A program made the position numbers and the translations under genes. A stretch of DNA of 64,000 nucleotides. Origin: Pseudomonadota bacterium (GTDB lineage Bacteria; Pseudomonadota; Gammaproteobacteria; Burkholderiales; Rhodocyclaceae). The stretch's first letter is position 1. The number at the start of each line of letters is the position of its first letter. Below, piece after piece: positions 42,981-54,202 of the stretch. The notes below the pieces were generated by a model. It searched no databases. It saw only the letters and a list, made by a program, of their open reading frames with translations, and had not been told where the DNA came from. The stretch spans positions 36,473-100,472 of the forward strand of contig JAPLQT010000054.1 of the NCBI GenBank assembly GCA_026399515.1, read 5' to 3'.

Positions 42981-45197
42981 ATGAAACCCGAATTCCGTCT
43001 GACAGTCATATCCCTGTCCGTGGCAGCCGTCTTTGCCGCGCCACCCGTAATCGCGCAGACCGCCAATTCGGCCGAGGGCGAGGTACAGGCCCTGCAAACC
43101 GTGGTTGTAACGGCGCAGAAACGCCAGCAGTCGCTACAGGAAGTGCCGATCTCCATGACCGTACTGGGCGAGGAGGCGCTGGAAAAATCGCGGATACGCA
43201 CGCTGTATGACATCCAGCAACTGGCGCCGAACTTCGAGGCCATACAGTCGCCGGGCTGGAGCGGCATCAATGTGCGCGGCGTCGGCGGCGGCGGACGCAA
43301 CGTCGGTTGGGATACCCGTGTCGGCGTTTATCTGGATGGCGTGTATCTGGGACAATCCCAGGCGCTCGACCAGTCCCTCAACGACATCGACCAGATCGAA
43401 ATCCTGCGCGGTCCGCAGGGGCATCTGTTCGGCAGAAACACCGACGCCGGGGCGGTGAGCATCACGACCCGGGCGCCGAGCAAGGAATTCGAAGCTTCCG
43501 TGCGGGGTGGCGTCAGCAACTATGGCGGCCGTGAGGCTGGCGGTTCCGTCTCCGGACCGATCTCCGCAGGGGTCTCGGGCAAGTTCTCCGTCACCAGCGA
43601 AACGCGGGACGGCTACACCACCAATCTATATAACGGCACCAAGCTCGACAACGTCGACCGGCTGGGTGCGCGCGGCCAGCTCAGCTTCCAGCCGAGCCAG
43701 AAACTGAAAGTCGATCTGTACGCCGACTACTCCAAGATCAATCAGAATCTGGCCTTGGGCGAGCCGACCACCGGCCTGTTCAATGTCCCGCTGGTGGGCG
43801 GACCGCTGAATCGCCGGACCGTCAATTTCAATACCACGCCCTACAAGAATTCCGAATTGTCGGGGCTGAGCATGACCATCAACTACGCCCTGGATGGCGG
43901 CAACAAGCTCACCGCCATCACCGGGTACCGGGATACCAAACAGCAGCGCGGCAATGACACCGACTACGGCCCGAAAGATCTTTTCCATGTCGAATACGCC
44001 GACCATTTCAAGCAGACTTCCCAGGAAATCCGTCTCGCCTCGCCCAACAGCGGCAAGCTGCGCTATGTCGCCGGTGTCTATTTCCTGAACGAGGACGCCG
44101 GCACGGATCGCAAAGCCATCGTCGGCCAGGACACGGCGACCATCATCGCCTATCCGGGCCTCGGCAACATCCCCTTCGGTGCCCTGGGACTCGCGCCCGG
44201 CGCGGTGATATCCAACGACGGGAAAATCAAGACCAGCACCAACGCCCTGTTCGGCAGCGTCGACTACGATTTCGCCACGGACTGGACGGTGAACCTGGGT
44301 GCCCGCTACACCAACGAAAAGAAGGATGTGCTCTACAACCTGAACGGTACCAAGAGCGGCGGCTTCAAGATCGCCACGCTCAACGGCTACACCGACAACC
44401 GCTCGGAAAGCCGGGTGACGCCGACCGTGGGGGTCAGCTACGCACTAAGCAAGACGACGAACTTGTATGCAAAATACTCGACCGGCTTCAAGAGCGGCGG
44501 CTGGAACACCGACTTCCTGAGCACCGCCCAGGTGGCCACCGGCATCAAGTTCGATACCGAAACGGTCAAGAGCTATGAAGCCGGCGTCAAGGGCAAGCTC
44601 CTGGGCGGACGCATGCAGTACGACGTCGCCGTATTCAGCAGCCAGTTCGATCGTTACCAGGTGTTCCAGTTCGTCCAGATCGGCGCGGCGACCGCCCTGG
44701 TCCTCAACAACGCCGCCAAGGTCGATACCCGCGGCATCGAAGCCAGTACCCGCCTGCGTGTCAGCCGGGATTTCGACATTGGCGCCAACCTCGGCATCCT
44801 GCGCGCGGAATACAAGAACTTCCCCAATGGCGGCGGTCCCGGGGTCGATTACAGCGGCCAACCGGTGGCCGACACGCCCAAGCTGACGGCGGCCTTGACG
44901 GCGACCTACCGTATCCCGGCGCCGAGCCTCGGCGGCGGCTTCGAGTTGTCGGGTGATTACAGCCATCGCGGCAGCGCCGTTCTGGGTGGAATCTTCCCCG
45001 ATCTGCCGGCGCGCAATCTGGTCAATGCCCGACTCGCCTACACGCCCAGCAGCGGCAAGTGGTCGGCCAACCTGTGGGCGCGAAACCTGACGAACCAGGA
45101 CTATGTCATCGCCCGCGGCCAGGACTTCCTGAAAAACCAGTTCGATACCCGAGGTCTGCCGCGGATGGTCGGCGTGACGGCAAAGTACGACTTCTAA
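42981..45197 (+). CDS. TonB-dependent outer-membrane receptor
   Basis: The 738-residue protein has a signal peptide (AAVFAAPPVIA), a TonB-box-like LQTVVVTAQKRQQ, a plug domain (VPISMTVLG, GVYLDGVYLGQ, IEILRGPQGHLFGRNTDAGAV) and a 22-strand barrel ending TAKYDF. The plug pattern is that of the large substrate-import receptors of the FpvA/catabolic type rather than a clear siderophore receptor. It has a GAGGAG ribosome site. Together with the MFS gene it gives a two-membrane uptake route. Confidence 0.92.
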   Translation: MKPEFRLTVISLSVAAVFAAPPVIAQTANSAEGEVQALQTVVVTAQKRQQSLQEVPISMTVLGEEALEKSRIRTLYDIQQLAPNFEAIQSPGWSGINVRGVGGGGRNVGWDTRVGVYLDGVYLGQSQALDQSLNDIDQIEILRGPQGHLFGRNTDAGAVSITTRAPSKEFEASVRGGVSNYGGREAGGSVSGPISAGVSGKFSVTSETRDGYTTNLYNGTKLDNVDRLGARGQLSFQPSQKLKVDLYADYSKINQNLALGEPTTGLFNVPLVGGPLNRRTVNFNTTPYKNSELSGLSMTINYALDGGNKLTAITGYRDTKQQRGNDTDYGPKDLFHVEYADHFKQTSQEIRLASPNSGKLRYVAGVYFLNEDAGTDRKAIVGQDTATIIAYPGLGNIPFGALGLAPGAVISNDGKIKTSTNALFGSVDYDFATDWTVNLGARYTNEKKDVLYNLNGTKSGGFKIATLNGYTDNRSESRVTPTVGVSYALSKTTNLYAKYSTGFKSGGWNTDFLSTAQVATGIKFDTETVKSYEAGVKGKLLGGRMQYDVAVFSSQFDRYQVFQFVQIGAATALVLNNAAKVDTRGIEASTRLRVSRDFDIGANLGILRAEYKNFPNGGGPGVDYSGQPVADTPKLTAALTATYRIPAPSLGGGFELSGDYSHRGSAVLGGIFPDLPARNLVNARLAYTPSSGKWSANLWARNLTNQDYVIARGQDFLKNQFDTRGLPRMVGVTAKYDF

Positions 45198-45239
45198 CCG
45201 CGAGTTCGTTGCGTCGCGAGCTATCCTATCGTGTGTTTG

Positions 45240-45269
45240 ACGGGGGCCTCACGGTCCCCGTTTTTTTTT
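45240..45269 (+). terminator. Rho-independent terminator of TonB receptor gene
   Basis: ACGGGG pairs with CCCCGT and is followed by nine T. It lies 42 bp after the receptor stop. Confidence 0.93.
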
Positions 45270-45282
45270 GATGTCGCCTCAA

Positions 45283-48009
<2,727 letters not shown>

Positions 48010-48144
48010 GGTTCACTCCTTGGTTGGACAAGTACCCGAGTAGCAACTGCGGACACTCGCGAGAAACTGCCGGCGAGGCGTGTTTGCGTCCATGAATGTT
48101 GGTTATTTCAATGGAAGGACGCGCGCCGGAACTGCGGCACAGGG

Positions 48145-48960
48145 TTAAGCCGAGAGCACCGCCGCTTCATGCAGGCCTCGCGACGTACCCTGAAGCCGGC
48201 GCATTTTCTGGGAGTTGGTCGGGACGATGCATCGCGGATTCGCCGGAATGCGGGTCATCAGTTTCTTCAGTCCGGAAATATCCAGAATGCGGATATGCCG
48301 CTGTTCCACTGAAATGATGCCTTCTTCCTGAAACCGCGAAAACGAGCGGCTCACGGTTTCCAGCTTCAATCCCAGGTAGGAACCGATTTCCTCGCGGGTC
48401 ATCCGCAGATGGAATTCGGTGGGCGAGTACCCCCGCGCCGTCAATCGCTTCGATAGATCCAGCAGAAAGGCGGCCAGGCTCTCGTCCACGCGCTTGACTC
48501 CGAGCAACAGCATGGTGCTATGGCCGCGCACGATCTCGCGGCTCATCACCTTGTGAAGCTGGTGTTGAAGCGTCCGTAGCTCGCGCGAAAGACCCTCGAG
48601 GTCGGCGTAAGGAATCAGGCAAACTTCGCTGTCTTCCAGCGCCACTGCGTTACAGGTATGGACTTCATTGCTGATGCCGTCCATGCCGAGAATCTCGCCG
48701 GCCATCTGGAAACCGGTGACGTGATCACGAGCATCGTCGGTCAGCACGTCGGTCTTGAAGAAGCCGCTTTTTACCGCGTAGATCGCGCTAAACCGTTCCC
48801 CTGATCGATAGAGATGATGGCCGCGCTTGATTCTGATTCGACCGCCGAGGACGGTGTTGAACCGGTCCATGTCGATGTTACCGAGGTCTCCCGGCAGGCA
48901 AAACTCGCGGAGATTGCATTGTGCGCAGGCGGTCTGCAGGCTTGGTATTTCAATTTTCAT
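48145..48960 (-). CDS. FNR-type oxygen-sensing transcription regulator
   Basis: ATG 48960 overlaps the PAS gene stop by four bases, giving 271 residues. The N-terminal cluster ligands C12, C15 and C21 (CAQCNLREFC) match the FNR spacing CX2CX5C, with a further candidate in HTCNAVALED. A cyclic-nucleotide-fold domain is followed by the winged helix (MTREEIGSYLGLKLETVSR). A [4Fe-4S] cluster that falls apart in oxygen is expected. A C-terminal extension of about 40 residues follows the DNA-binding domain. Confidence 0.9.
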   Translation of the reverse strand: MKIEIPSLQTACAQCNLREFCLPGDLGNIDMDRFNTVLGGRIRIKRGHHLYRSGERFSAIYAVKSGFFKTDVLTDDARDHVTGFQMAGEILGMDGISNEVHTCNAVALEDSEVCLIPYADLEGLSRELRTLQHQLHKVMSREIVRGHSTMLLLGVKRVDESLAAFLLDLSKRLTARGYSPTEFHLRMTREEIGSYLGLKLETVSRSFSRFQEEGIISVEQRHIRILDISGLKKLMTRIPANPRCIVPTNSQKMRRLQGTSRGLHEAAVLSA

Positions 48961-49376
48961 TTGCGCTGCCCGCCATCGCCGGCTGCCTCCAACGCCGGAC
49001 GCACGATCAGCGACAAGCCACCGTGTTCCGTGTTGTTGAGGCGGTTGAGGAATAGTTCGCTGGCAAAATGCCCGCCGTCCTGCGTCACCGCTTGAAAATG
49101 GCGTCCGCTGCGGCAGAGAAAACGCAGGCGTGAATTGGGCTGACCGTTCTGCATCAATTCCAACTCCGCCAATTGCGGCAGCAGCATGGAAACATGGCGC
49201 CAGACCAGTTCGCTGCGGCGGTACCGGAACAGCATTTCGCTTGCCCGGTTGCAATCGCGGATCATGCCGCGATCATCCAGCGTCATCGCCGCAAAATCTT
49301 CACCGGCGCGGGCCGCGATAAGGCCTTGTCTGGCGACTGCGGCCAAGTGTGACTGCTGTGCTTGGTGTGCGGGCAT
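48957..49376 (-). CDS. PAS-domain protein paired with FNR
   Basis: The 139-residue protein starts at ATG 49376, three bases after the upstream stop. A single PAS-like domain is visible (LDDRGMIRDCNRASEMLFRY; ELVWRHVSMLLPQL; SRLRFLCRSGRHFQAVT). It has no output domain. Overlap with the FNR gene suggests that it modulates FNR or acts as a small redox or ligand sensor. Confidence 0.75.
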   Translation of the reverse strand: MPAHQAQQSHLAAVARQGLIAARAGEDFAAMTLDDRGMIRDCNRASEMLFRYRRSELVWRHVSMLLPQLAELELMQNGQPNSRLRFLCRSGRHFQAVTQDGGHFASELFLNRLNNTEHGGLSLIVRPALEAAGDGGQRK

Positions 49377-49378
49377 GC

Positions 49379-49591
49379 TCAATGTTCCTTCCGCCCGTCG
49401 AATTTTGCCTCGGCTTCCAGCCAATCGTCGAGTTCCTGACCCGGCACGAAACCGCGTGCTTCAGCCCTGTAGTAGGCCGCGGTGGCGATGTAATCTGGTC
49501 GGTCTTCGACGCAAGGGGTCGGTTCGCTCAACATGGCAACGCCGGATGCCGCCTTGGCGCTGGTCTTGTGCTTGGTTGGCGTGGGTTTCAC
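49379..49591 (-). CDS. DUF2934 family small protein
   Basis: The 70-residue protein begins at GTG 49591 after a GAGGAG ribosome site. It contains the DUF2934 pattern YIATAAYYRAEARGFVPGQELDDWLEAEAK (shown for its key residues AYYRAE, G, DW, AE). The family is common in proteobacteria with no known function. It is the first gene of the PAS-FNR operon. Confidence 0.8.
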   Translation of the reverse strand: MKPTPTKHKTSAKAASGVAMLSEPTPCVEDRPDYIATAAYYRAEARGFVPGQELDDWLEAEAKFDGRKEH

Positions 49592-49773
49592 TTCAGATCT
49601 CCTCAGTCGTTAGTGGTCGTCACGTTGACGGTACTGATGCATATAGAATATGACGCCCTCAAATTGTTGGAAATAGAGGGAATGCCTTATTTTGACTACG
49701 GTAAATACGGTAGTTTCAGTTCGCGGTATACATGGCATGGGCCGATGGGTAAAGCGACGCGGCGACGCTTGCC

Positions 49774-51117
49774 TCAGCGGACAGGTCCTTGCGAGAAAGC
49801 AAAGCCTTCTGTCTTGAAGAGTCCAAGACAGGCGTCCACCGCGCCTGGATCGTAGAATCTGCCCTGGTTTCGGGTGATTTCGTCGAGTGCCGCGTCGATG
49901 CCCAGAGTCGGGCGGTACGGGCGGTGTGAGGCCATGGCTTCGACGACGTCGGCAATCGCCAGAATCCTCGCCTCCGGCAGCATGACCTCCCCCTTCATCC
50001 CTTGGGGGTAGCCGCTGCCGTCCAGACGCTCATGGTGCTGTAGCACGATTTGTGCGATCGGCCAGGGAAAATCGATACCCTTGAGAATTTCGTAGCCGGT
50101 TTGCGGATGTGTCTTGATCAATTCAAACTCGATCTGGCTGAGTTTGGCGGGCTTACTGAGGATTTCCGCCGGAATGCTGATTTTGCCCAGGTCGTGGATC
50201 ACCGCCGCCAAATGCAGGCCGTCGATCTCTTCCTGCGGTAATCCCATCGCGTGCGCAATCGCGGCCGCCAGCTCCGACACGCGGCGCTGGTGGCCTGCGG
50301 TATAGGCATCGCGCATCTCGATCGTGGTGGCGATGGCCTGGATGGTGTCGGTCAGGTTCGTCCTGATCTGATCCAGATATTGGAGGCCCTTTCCCGCGGC
50401 GTGGTCTCTTTCGGCTCTGATGCGCAACGCGTTGATGCCATAAGCCAGATCGTTTCCCAACTCGTTCAGCAATGCCACCTCGCCCGCATCGAAAGCATTC
50501 GGGTCTGCGGAAAAAATACTCAAGGCGCCAAAGACACGCTGCCCGTCCGAAAGCGGGACAGACAGGTTGGCGTTCCAGTCATGGGCAACGGCCAACTTCT
50601 GGTAATACTCGAAACCCGGGTCTTTTCGGATGTCGAGACTGATTTGCAGCTTCCCGCTGCGCAGGGCTCTGGCAAGTGCGCCTTGCCCTCTGGCCGAATC
50701 CGCCCAAGTGAGTTGCAGATCGATGAGATCGCTCTTCGTCACACCCTGGCACGCCATGGGAACAATGCTGTTCGCTGCGTCGACTTCCGGGTAACCGACC
50801 CACGCCATGCGGTATTCGCCGACATCCACGATGATCCGGCAGACATCGTCGAGCAACTTCCCTTCATCGACCGCCTTGACCAAGGCCAGGTTACCCGCGC
50901 TGAGGGTGCGCAGGGTGCGGTTGATCCTGCGCAGGTGTTCTTCGCTTTGCCGGAGGGCGGCCTCGGCGAGTTGGCGTTTTTGCAAGCCACGTTCTTCGGC
51001 CAGGGTGCGCAGGATGGCGGGCGCGAGCCGCGCCAACTGATCTTTCAGCACATAGTCCCGCGCTCCCAGCTTGAGCAGTTCGACGGCGGATTCGTCTCCC
51101 AACGCGCCGGTCACCAT
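49774..51117 (-). CDS. Receiver fragment-GAF-HD-GYP phosphodiesterase, 5' end frameshifted
   Basis: The 447-residue frame starts inside a receiver domain (PVIMVTGALGDESAV, then the conserved Lys in YVLKDQL). It continues with a coiled linker, a GAF domain (about 70-240) and an HD-GYP domain with intact metal and signature motifs (HDLGKISIPAEIL, HHERLDGSGYP). HD-GYP enzymes degrade c-di-GMP. The first half of its receiver is in another frame at 51111-51338. Translation from an internal ATG could still produce an active GAF-HD-GYP enzyme without phosphorylation control. Confidence 0.8.
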   Translation of the reverse strand: MVTGALGDESAVELLKLGARDYVLKDQLARLAPAILRTLAEERGLQKRQLAEAALRQSEEHLRRINRTLRTLSAGNLALVKAVDEGKLLDDVCRIIVDVGEYRMAWVGYPEVDAANSIVPMACQGVTKSDLIDLQLTWADSARGQGALARALRSGKLQISLDIRKDPGFEYYQKLAVAHDWNANLSVPLSDGQRVFGALSIFSADPNAFDAGEVALLNELGNDLAYGINALRIRAERDHAAGKGLQYLDQIRTNLTDTIQAIATTIEMRDAYTAGHQRRVSELAAAIAHAMGLPQEEIDGLHLAAVIHDLGKISIPAEILSKPAKLSQIEFELIKTHPQTGYEILKGIDFPWPIAQIVLQHHERLDGSGYPQGMKGEVMLPEARILAIADVVEAMASHRPYRPTLGIDAALDEITRNQGRFYDPGAVDACLGLFKTEGFAFSQGPVR

Positions 51118-51338
51118 GATGACCGGAATTTGCGTATGCGTAAGGTCGGTAGCCGGTAGTCGGCGAGGACGATATCCGGCTTGAAATCGTCAAGCGCCAG
51201 CATATATGCCTCGCGGGTGTCCACGCGCAGCAAGGTGAATGCCAGCCCGGCCTCGAGCAGCGCGCTTTCCTCCAGTTCAGCGTCGGTCTGGACATCCTCC
51301 AACATCAGGATGCGCAGTTTGTCGTTCGGCTGATCCAT
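51111..51338 (-). pseudogene. N-terminal receiver half of the GAF-HD-GYP protein
   Basis: The 75-codon frame encodes RILMLEDVQTDAELEE and the phosphoacceptor segment DIVLADYRLP. It then runs into the following gene's DNA in the wrong frame and stops. Compared with normal receivers, about 16 residues (roughly 48 bp, plus or minus a base) between ADYRLP and PVIMVTG are missing. The lesion thus combines a deletion with a frameshift. Confidence 0.8.
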
Positions 51339-51344
51339 GGCGAA

Positions 51345-51797
51345 TTACCTGGGTGGCTGAGGGCGGCTGATCCCCAGCCAGTAGCGTCCGAGTTCCGACA
51401 CCATCCTGGCGAACTCGTCGAACCCCACCGGCTTGCATACATAGCTATTGACACCGAGATCGTAGGCGGTAACGACATCGCAGTCTTCCTTGGAAGAGGT
51501 CAACATCACCACCGGAATTCTCTTCGTGCGGCTATCCGCCTTGACCCGGCGCAATACCTCCAGGCCATCCACCTTCGGCAACCGCAAGTCGAGCAGGACC
51601 AGCTTGGGGCAGTTCTCGATTTTGCGGGTGGCATAAGTGCCGGTGGCGAACAGGAACTCCAGCGCCTCGGCGCCGTCTTTCACCCACACCAGCTTGCCGG
51701 TCAGGTTGTTTTCCTTCAGCACTACCATGGCCAGCTCGGCGTCGCTGGGATTGTCCTCGACCAGCAGGATGTCGACGTCTTCGGCGCATGCTGTCAT
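51345..51797 (-). CDS. Rcp1-like single-domain response regulator
   Basis: ATG 51797 overlaps the kinase stop by four bases. The 150-residue receiver has the acidic pocket [11 protein letters not shown], the phosphoacceptor in [13 protein letters not shown], and the Lys in [11 protein letters not shown]. This is the type that often pairs with phytochrome-like kinases. Here its likely partner is the hybrid kinase just upstream. Confidence 0.92.
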   Translation of the reverse strand: MTACAEDVDILLVEDNPSDAELAMVVLKENNLTGKLVWVKDGAEALEFLFATGTYATRKIENCPKLVLLDLRLPKVDGLEVLRRVKADSRTKRIPVVMLTSSKEDCDVVTAYDLGVNSYVCKPVGFDEFARMVSELGRYWLGISRPQPPR

Positions 51798-53101
51798 GGC
51801 TTTTTCCCCGGGTCCAGGGAGGGCATGGCGAAATAGATTGCCGCGCCTTCGCCCGGCTTCGCCTCCGCCCACACCCGCCCGCCATGCCGGGTGATGATGC
51901 GCTTGACGATGGCGAGGCCGATTCCGGTGCCCTCGAATTCCTCTATCCCATGCAGACGCTGGAACACCCCGAACAATTTGTCGGCATACTGCATGTCGAA
52001 TCCCGCGCCGTTGTCCTTGACGAAGAAGACGTTTTCCCTGCCTTCCGGATAAGCGCCAAGCTGAATCGCCGCCGCGGGTTTGTGGGAAGTGAACTTGATC
52101 GCATTGGCCAGCAGGTTTACCCACACTTGGCGCAGCATCGCCAGATCGCCGCGGGCCGGCGGCAGCGGGGCGATCTCCACGCCGAGTTCGCGTCCGGCGG
52201 CGGTGGGCTTGAGTTCCTCGAAGACCTGGCGCGCCAGCCCATCCATGTCGATTTCCGACGGCGTGATCCCCAGTCGTCCCATGCGCGAGAAGGCGAGAAT
52301 GTCGTCTATGAGCTGTCCCATCTTCTGGGTGTTGTCGCGTATCACCTTCAGCAGCCGCTTGCCTTCATCATCCAGCTTGTCCATATAGCGCTTCAACACC
52401 AGGCTGGAAAATCCGTCGATCGCCCTTAGAGGCGTGCGCAGATCGTGGGAAACGGAGTAGGCGAAACCTTCCAGATCCTTGTTGGCATCTTCCAGTTTCC
52501 GCGCCTTTTCTTCAAGGTGTACGCTGAGTTCCTTGAGTTGGTCCTGGCTGGCCGTCAACTCGCGGTTTTGCAGAACCGCGTTCTCATAGGTCGAAACGAG
52601 CAGGTTCAAGACCCGTTGGGGTCCGACGCTGACCCGATGCTTCTGTTCGTCCAGCGTCAGCTCCATCTCGACTTTTTCTTCGCCGCGTACGGGCGGCTCA
52701 GTCAAGATAGTCTTGATGCGGGACAATAAATATTGCTCGTTGAACGGCTTGGTCACATAGTAGTCCGCACCCGCGTTCAGGCCGAGGATCACGTCCCTGG
52801 AGTCCGACAACATCGTCAGCAGGATTACCGGGGTGTCCTTCAGTACCGCATCCTGGCGAATGGCCCGGCACATCTCGAAGCCATTCATCACCGGCATGGT
52901 AATGTCGCTGATGATGAGACTGGGCGGCTCCTTCCTGGCCGCCGCCAGACCCTCCACGCCGTCCTTGGCGAGCGCGACGGGGTAGCCTCCCCGCGCCAGG
53001 ACGCGCCGCAGCAGTTCGGCCTGGATCATGCTGTCTTCGACGATCAGGATCGGTGGCGAGCCGTCTTCCGTCCTCATGGTGGTGTGGGTTTGCTCACTCA
53101 T
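51794..53101 (-). CDS. Receiver-histidine kinase hybrid (REC-coiled coil-HisKA-HATPase)
   Basis: The 435-residue soluble protein has an N-terminal receiver ([40 protein letters not shown]), a coiled-coil linker, the phosphoacceptor His in [20 protein letters not shown] and an ATPase domain with [12 protein letters not shown]. With no sensor domain, it is probably driven by phosphotransfer to its receiver from CheA. It would then pass the signal to the downstream receiver proteins. Its start overlaps the cheB stop. Confidence 0.9.
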   Translation of the reverse strand: MSEQTHTTMRTEDGSPPILIVEDSMIQAELLRRVLARGGYPVALAKDGVEGLAAARKEPPSLIISDITMPVMNGFEMCRAIRQDAVLKDTPVILLTMLSDSRDVILGLNAGADYYVTKPFNEQYLLSRIKTILTEPPVRGEEKVEMELTLDEQKHRVSVGPQRVLNLLVSTYENAVLQNRELTASQDQLKELSVHLEEKARKLEDANKDLEGFAYSVSHDLRTPLRAIDGFSSLVLKRYMDKLDDEGKRLLKVIRDNTQKMGQLIDDILAFSRMGRLGITPSEIDMDGLARQVFEELKPTAAGRELGVEIAPLPPARGDLAMLRQVWVNLLANAIKFTSHKPAAAIQLGAYPEGRENVFFVKDNGAGFDMQYADKLFGVFQRLHGIEEFEGTGIGLAIVKRIITRHGGRVWAEAKPGEGAAIYFAMPSLDPGKKP

Positions 53102-54189
53102 GGCGTGCCTCTATCAGTATCCAGGTTCAGCAGCTTCAGCAGGGTGGGAGCGATTTTCGCCAGGGGCAGCACATAGCGCGCTGCGTTGGCGGCAATTGCT
53201 TCCTTCGGCATGCCGAAGATGATGCTGCTTTCCTCATCCTGGGCTATCGTCGTTCCTCCCTCCTGGGCGATGGCGCCCAAGCCGTCCACGCCGTCGCGCC
53301 CCATGCCGGTGAGCAGCACGCCCGCCGCGCTTTTTCCATACACCCGCGCCAGGGATTTGAAAGTCACGCTTATGGAGGGACGATGGCCATCGCAGGGCTG
53401 CGCGTAGCTGCATTCCAGCCTCCCTTGGCCGTCCACGACCAAATGCGTACCCTCGCGGGGAAAATAGACTGTCCCCGGCTTGGGCAGGATGCCGGTCTCG
53501 GCGGTCATGATATTCAATGGGCATTTTTCCGACAGCCAGTCCACCAGTCCCTGCAAGAATCCTTCGCTGATATGCTGGACGCAAAGCAGCGGCACCGGAA
53601 ACATGCCCGGCAAGTGCGCGAGAATTTCCCGGAAGGCCTGCGGTCCGCCGGTCGAGGCGCCGATGCCTATAATCTCCGGCGGTGCGGCCTCGGTGGCCGG
53701 CTGATAGCTCCTGTCCGGAGTTGCCGCCGCATAGGGTTCTTTCCAGCGCTTGCGGATCACCACCACCCCGGCAAGAATCTTGATCTTGCTGACCAGTTCC
53801 TGCGCATCCAGTTCATGACCCGCCATGGCCGTTTCGCGCGGCTTGGCCATGACGTCGATGGCCCCGGCTTCCAGCATCTGAAAGATATTGGCGGTCTGCT
53901 CCTTCTGCACCGACACGCTCAACACAAGGATGGGGCGCGGGAATCTCTCCATCACCGCCTTGGTGAATTCCAGGCCGTCCATCAGCGGCATGTGCAGGTC
54001 GGTGCAAATGACGTCGGGTTGCAGCGAGGGAATCATGTCCAGCGCGTCCCTGCCATTGGCGGCCGTGCCCGCCACCTGGATTTCCGGCGCGACGGCGAGT
54101 ATCCGTTGCAGGATGGCGAGGGTGATGAGGGAATCGTCCACCAGCAGGACGCGGATGGGGGGCGATGTGTTTTGTCCGTTACGATTCAT
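53098..54189 (-). CDS. cheB: Chemotaxis-type methylesterase CheB
   Basis: ATG 54189 gives 363 residues. The receiver has VLLVDDSLITLAIL and the phosphoacceptor in ICTDLHMPLMDG. The esterase domain has the catalytic Ser in GIGASTGGPQAF, the His in CVQHISEGF and the Asp in LLTGMGRDGVDG. It removes methyl groups from the partner chemoreceptor. It lies between the cheA and hybrid-kinase genes. Confidence 0.95.
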   Translation of the reverse strand: MNRNGQNTSPPIRVLLVDDSLITLAILQRILAVAPEIQVAGTAANGRDALDMIPSLQPDVICTDLHMPLMDGLEFTKAVMERFPRPILVLSVSVQKEQTANIFQMLEAGAIDVMAKPRETAMAGHELDAQELVSKIKILAGVVVIRKRWKEPYAAATPDRSYQPATEAAPPEIIGIGASTGGPQAFREILAHLPGMFPVPLLCVQHISEGFLQGLVDWLSEKCPLNIMTAETGILPKPGTVYFPREGTHLVVDGQGRLECSYAQPCDGHRPSISVTFKSLARVYGKSAAGVLLTGMGRDGVDGLGAIAQEGGTTIAQDEESSIIFGMPKEAIAANAARYVLPLAKIAPTLLKLLNLDTDRGTP

Positions 54190-54202
54190 GACCGGGTCAG
54201 CA

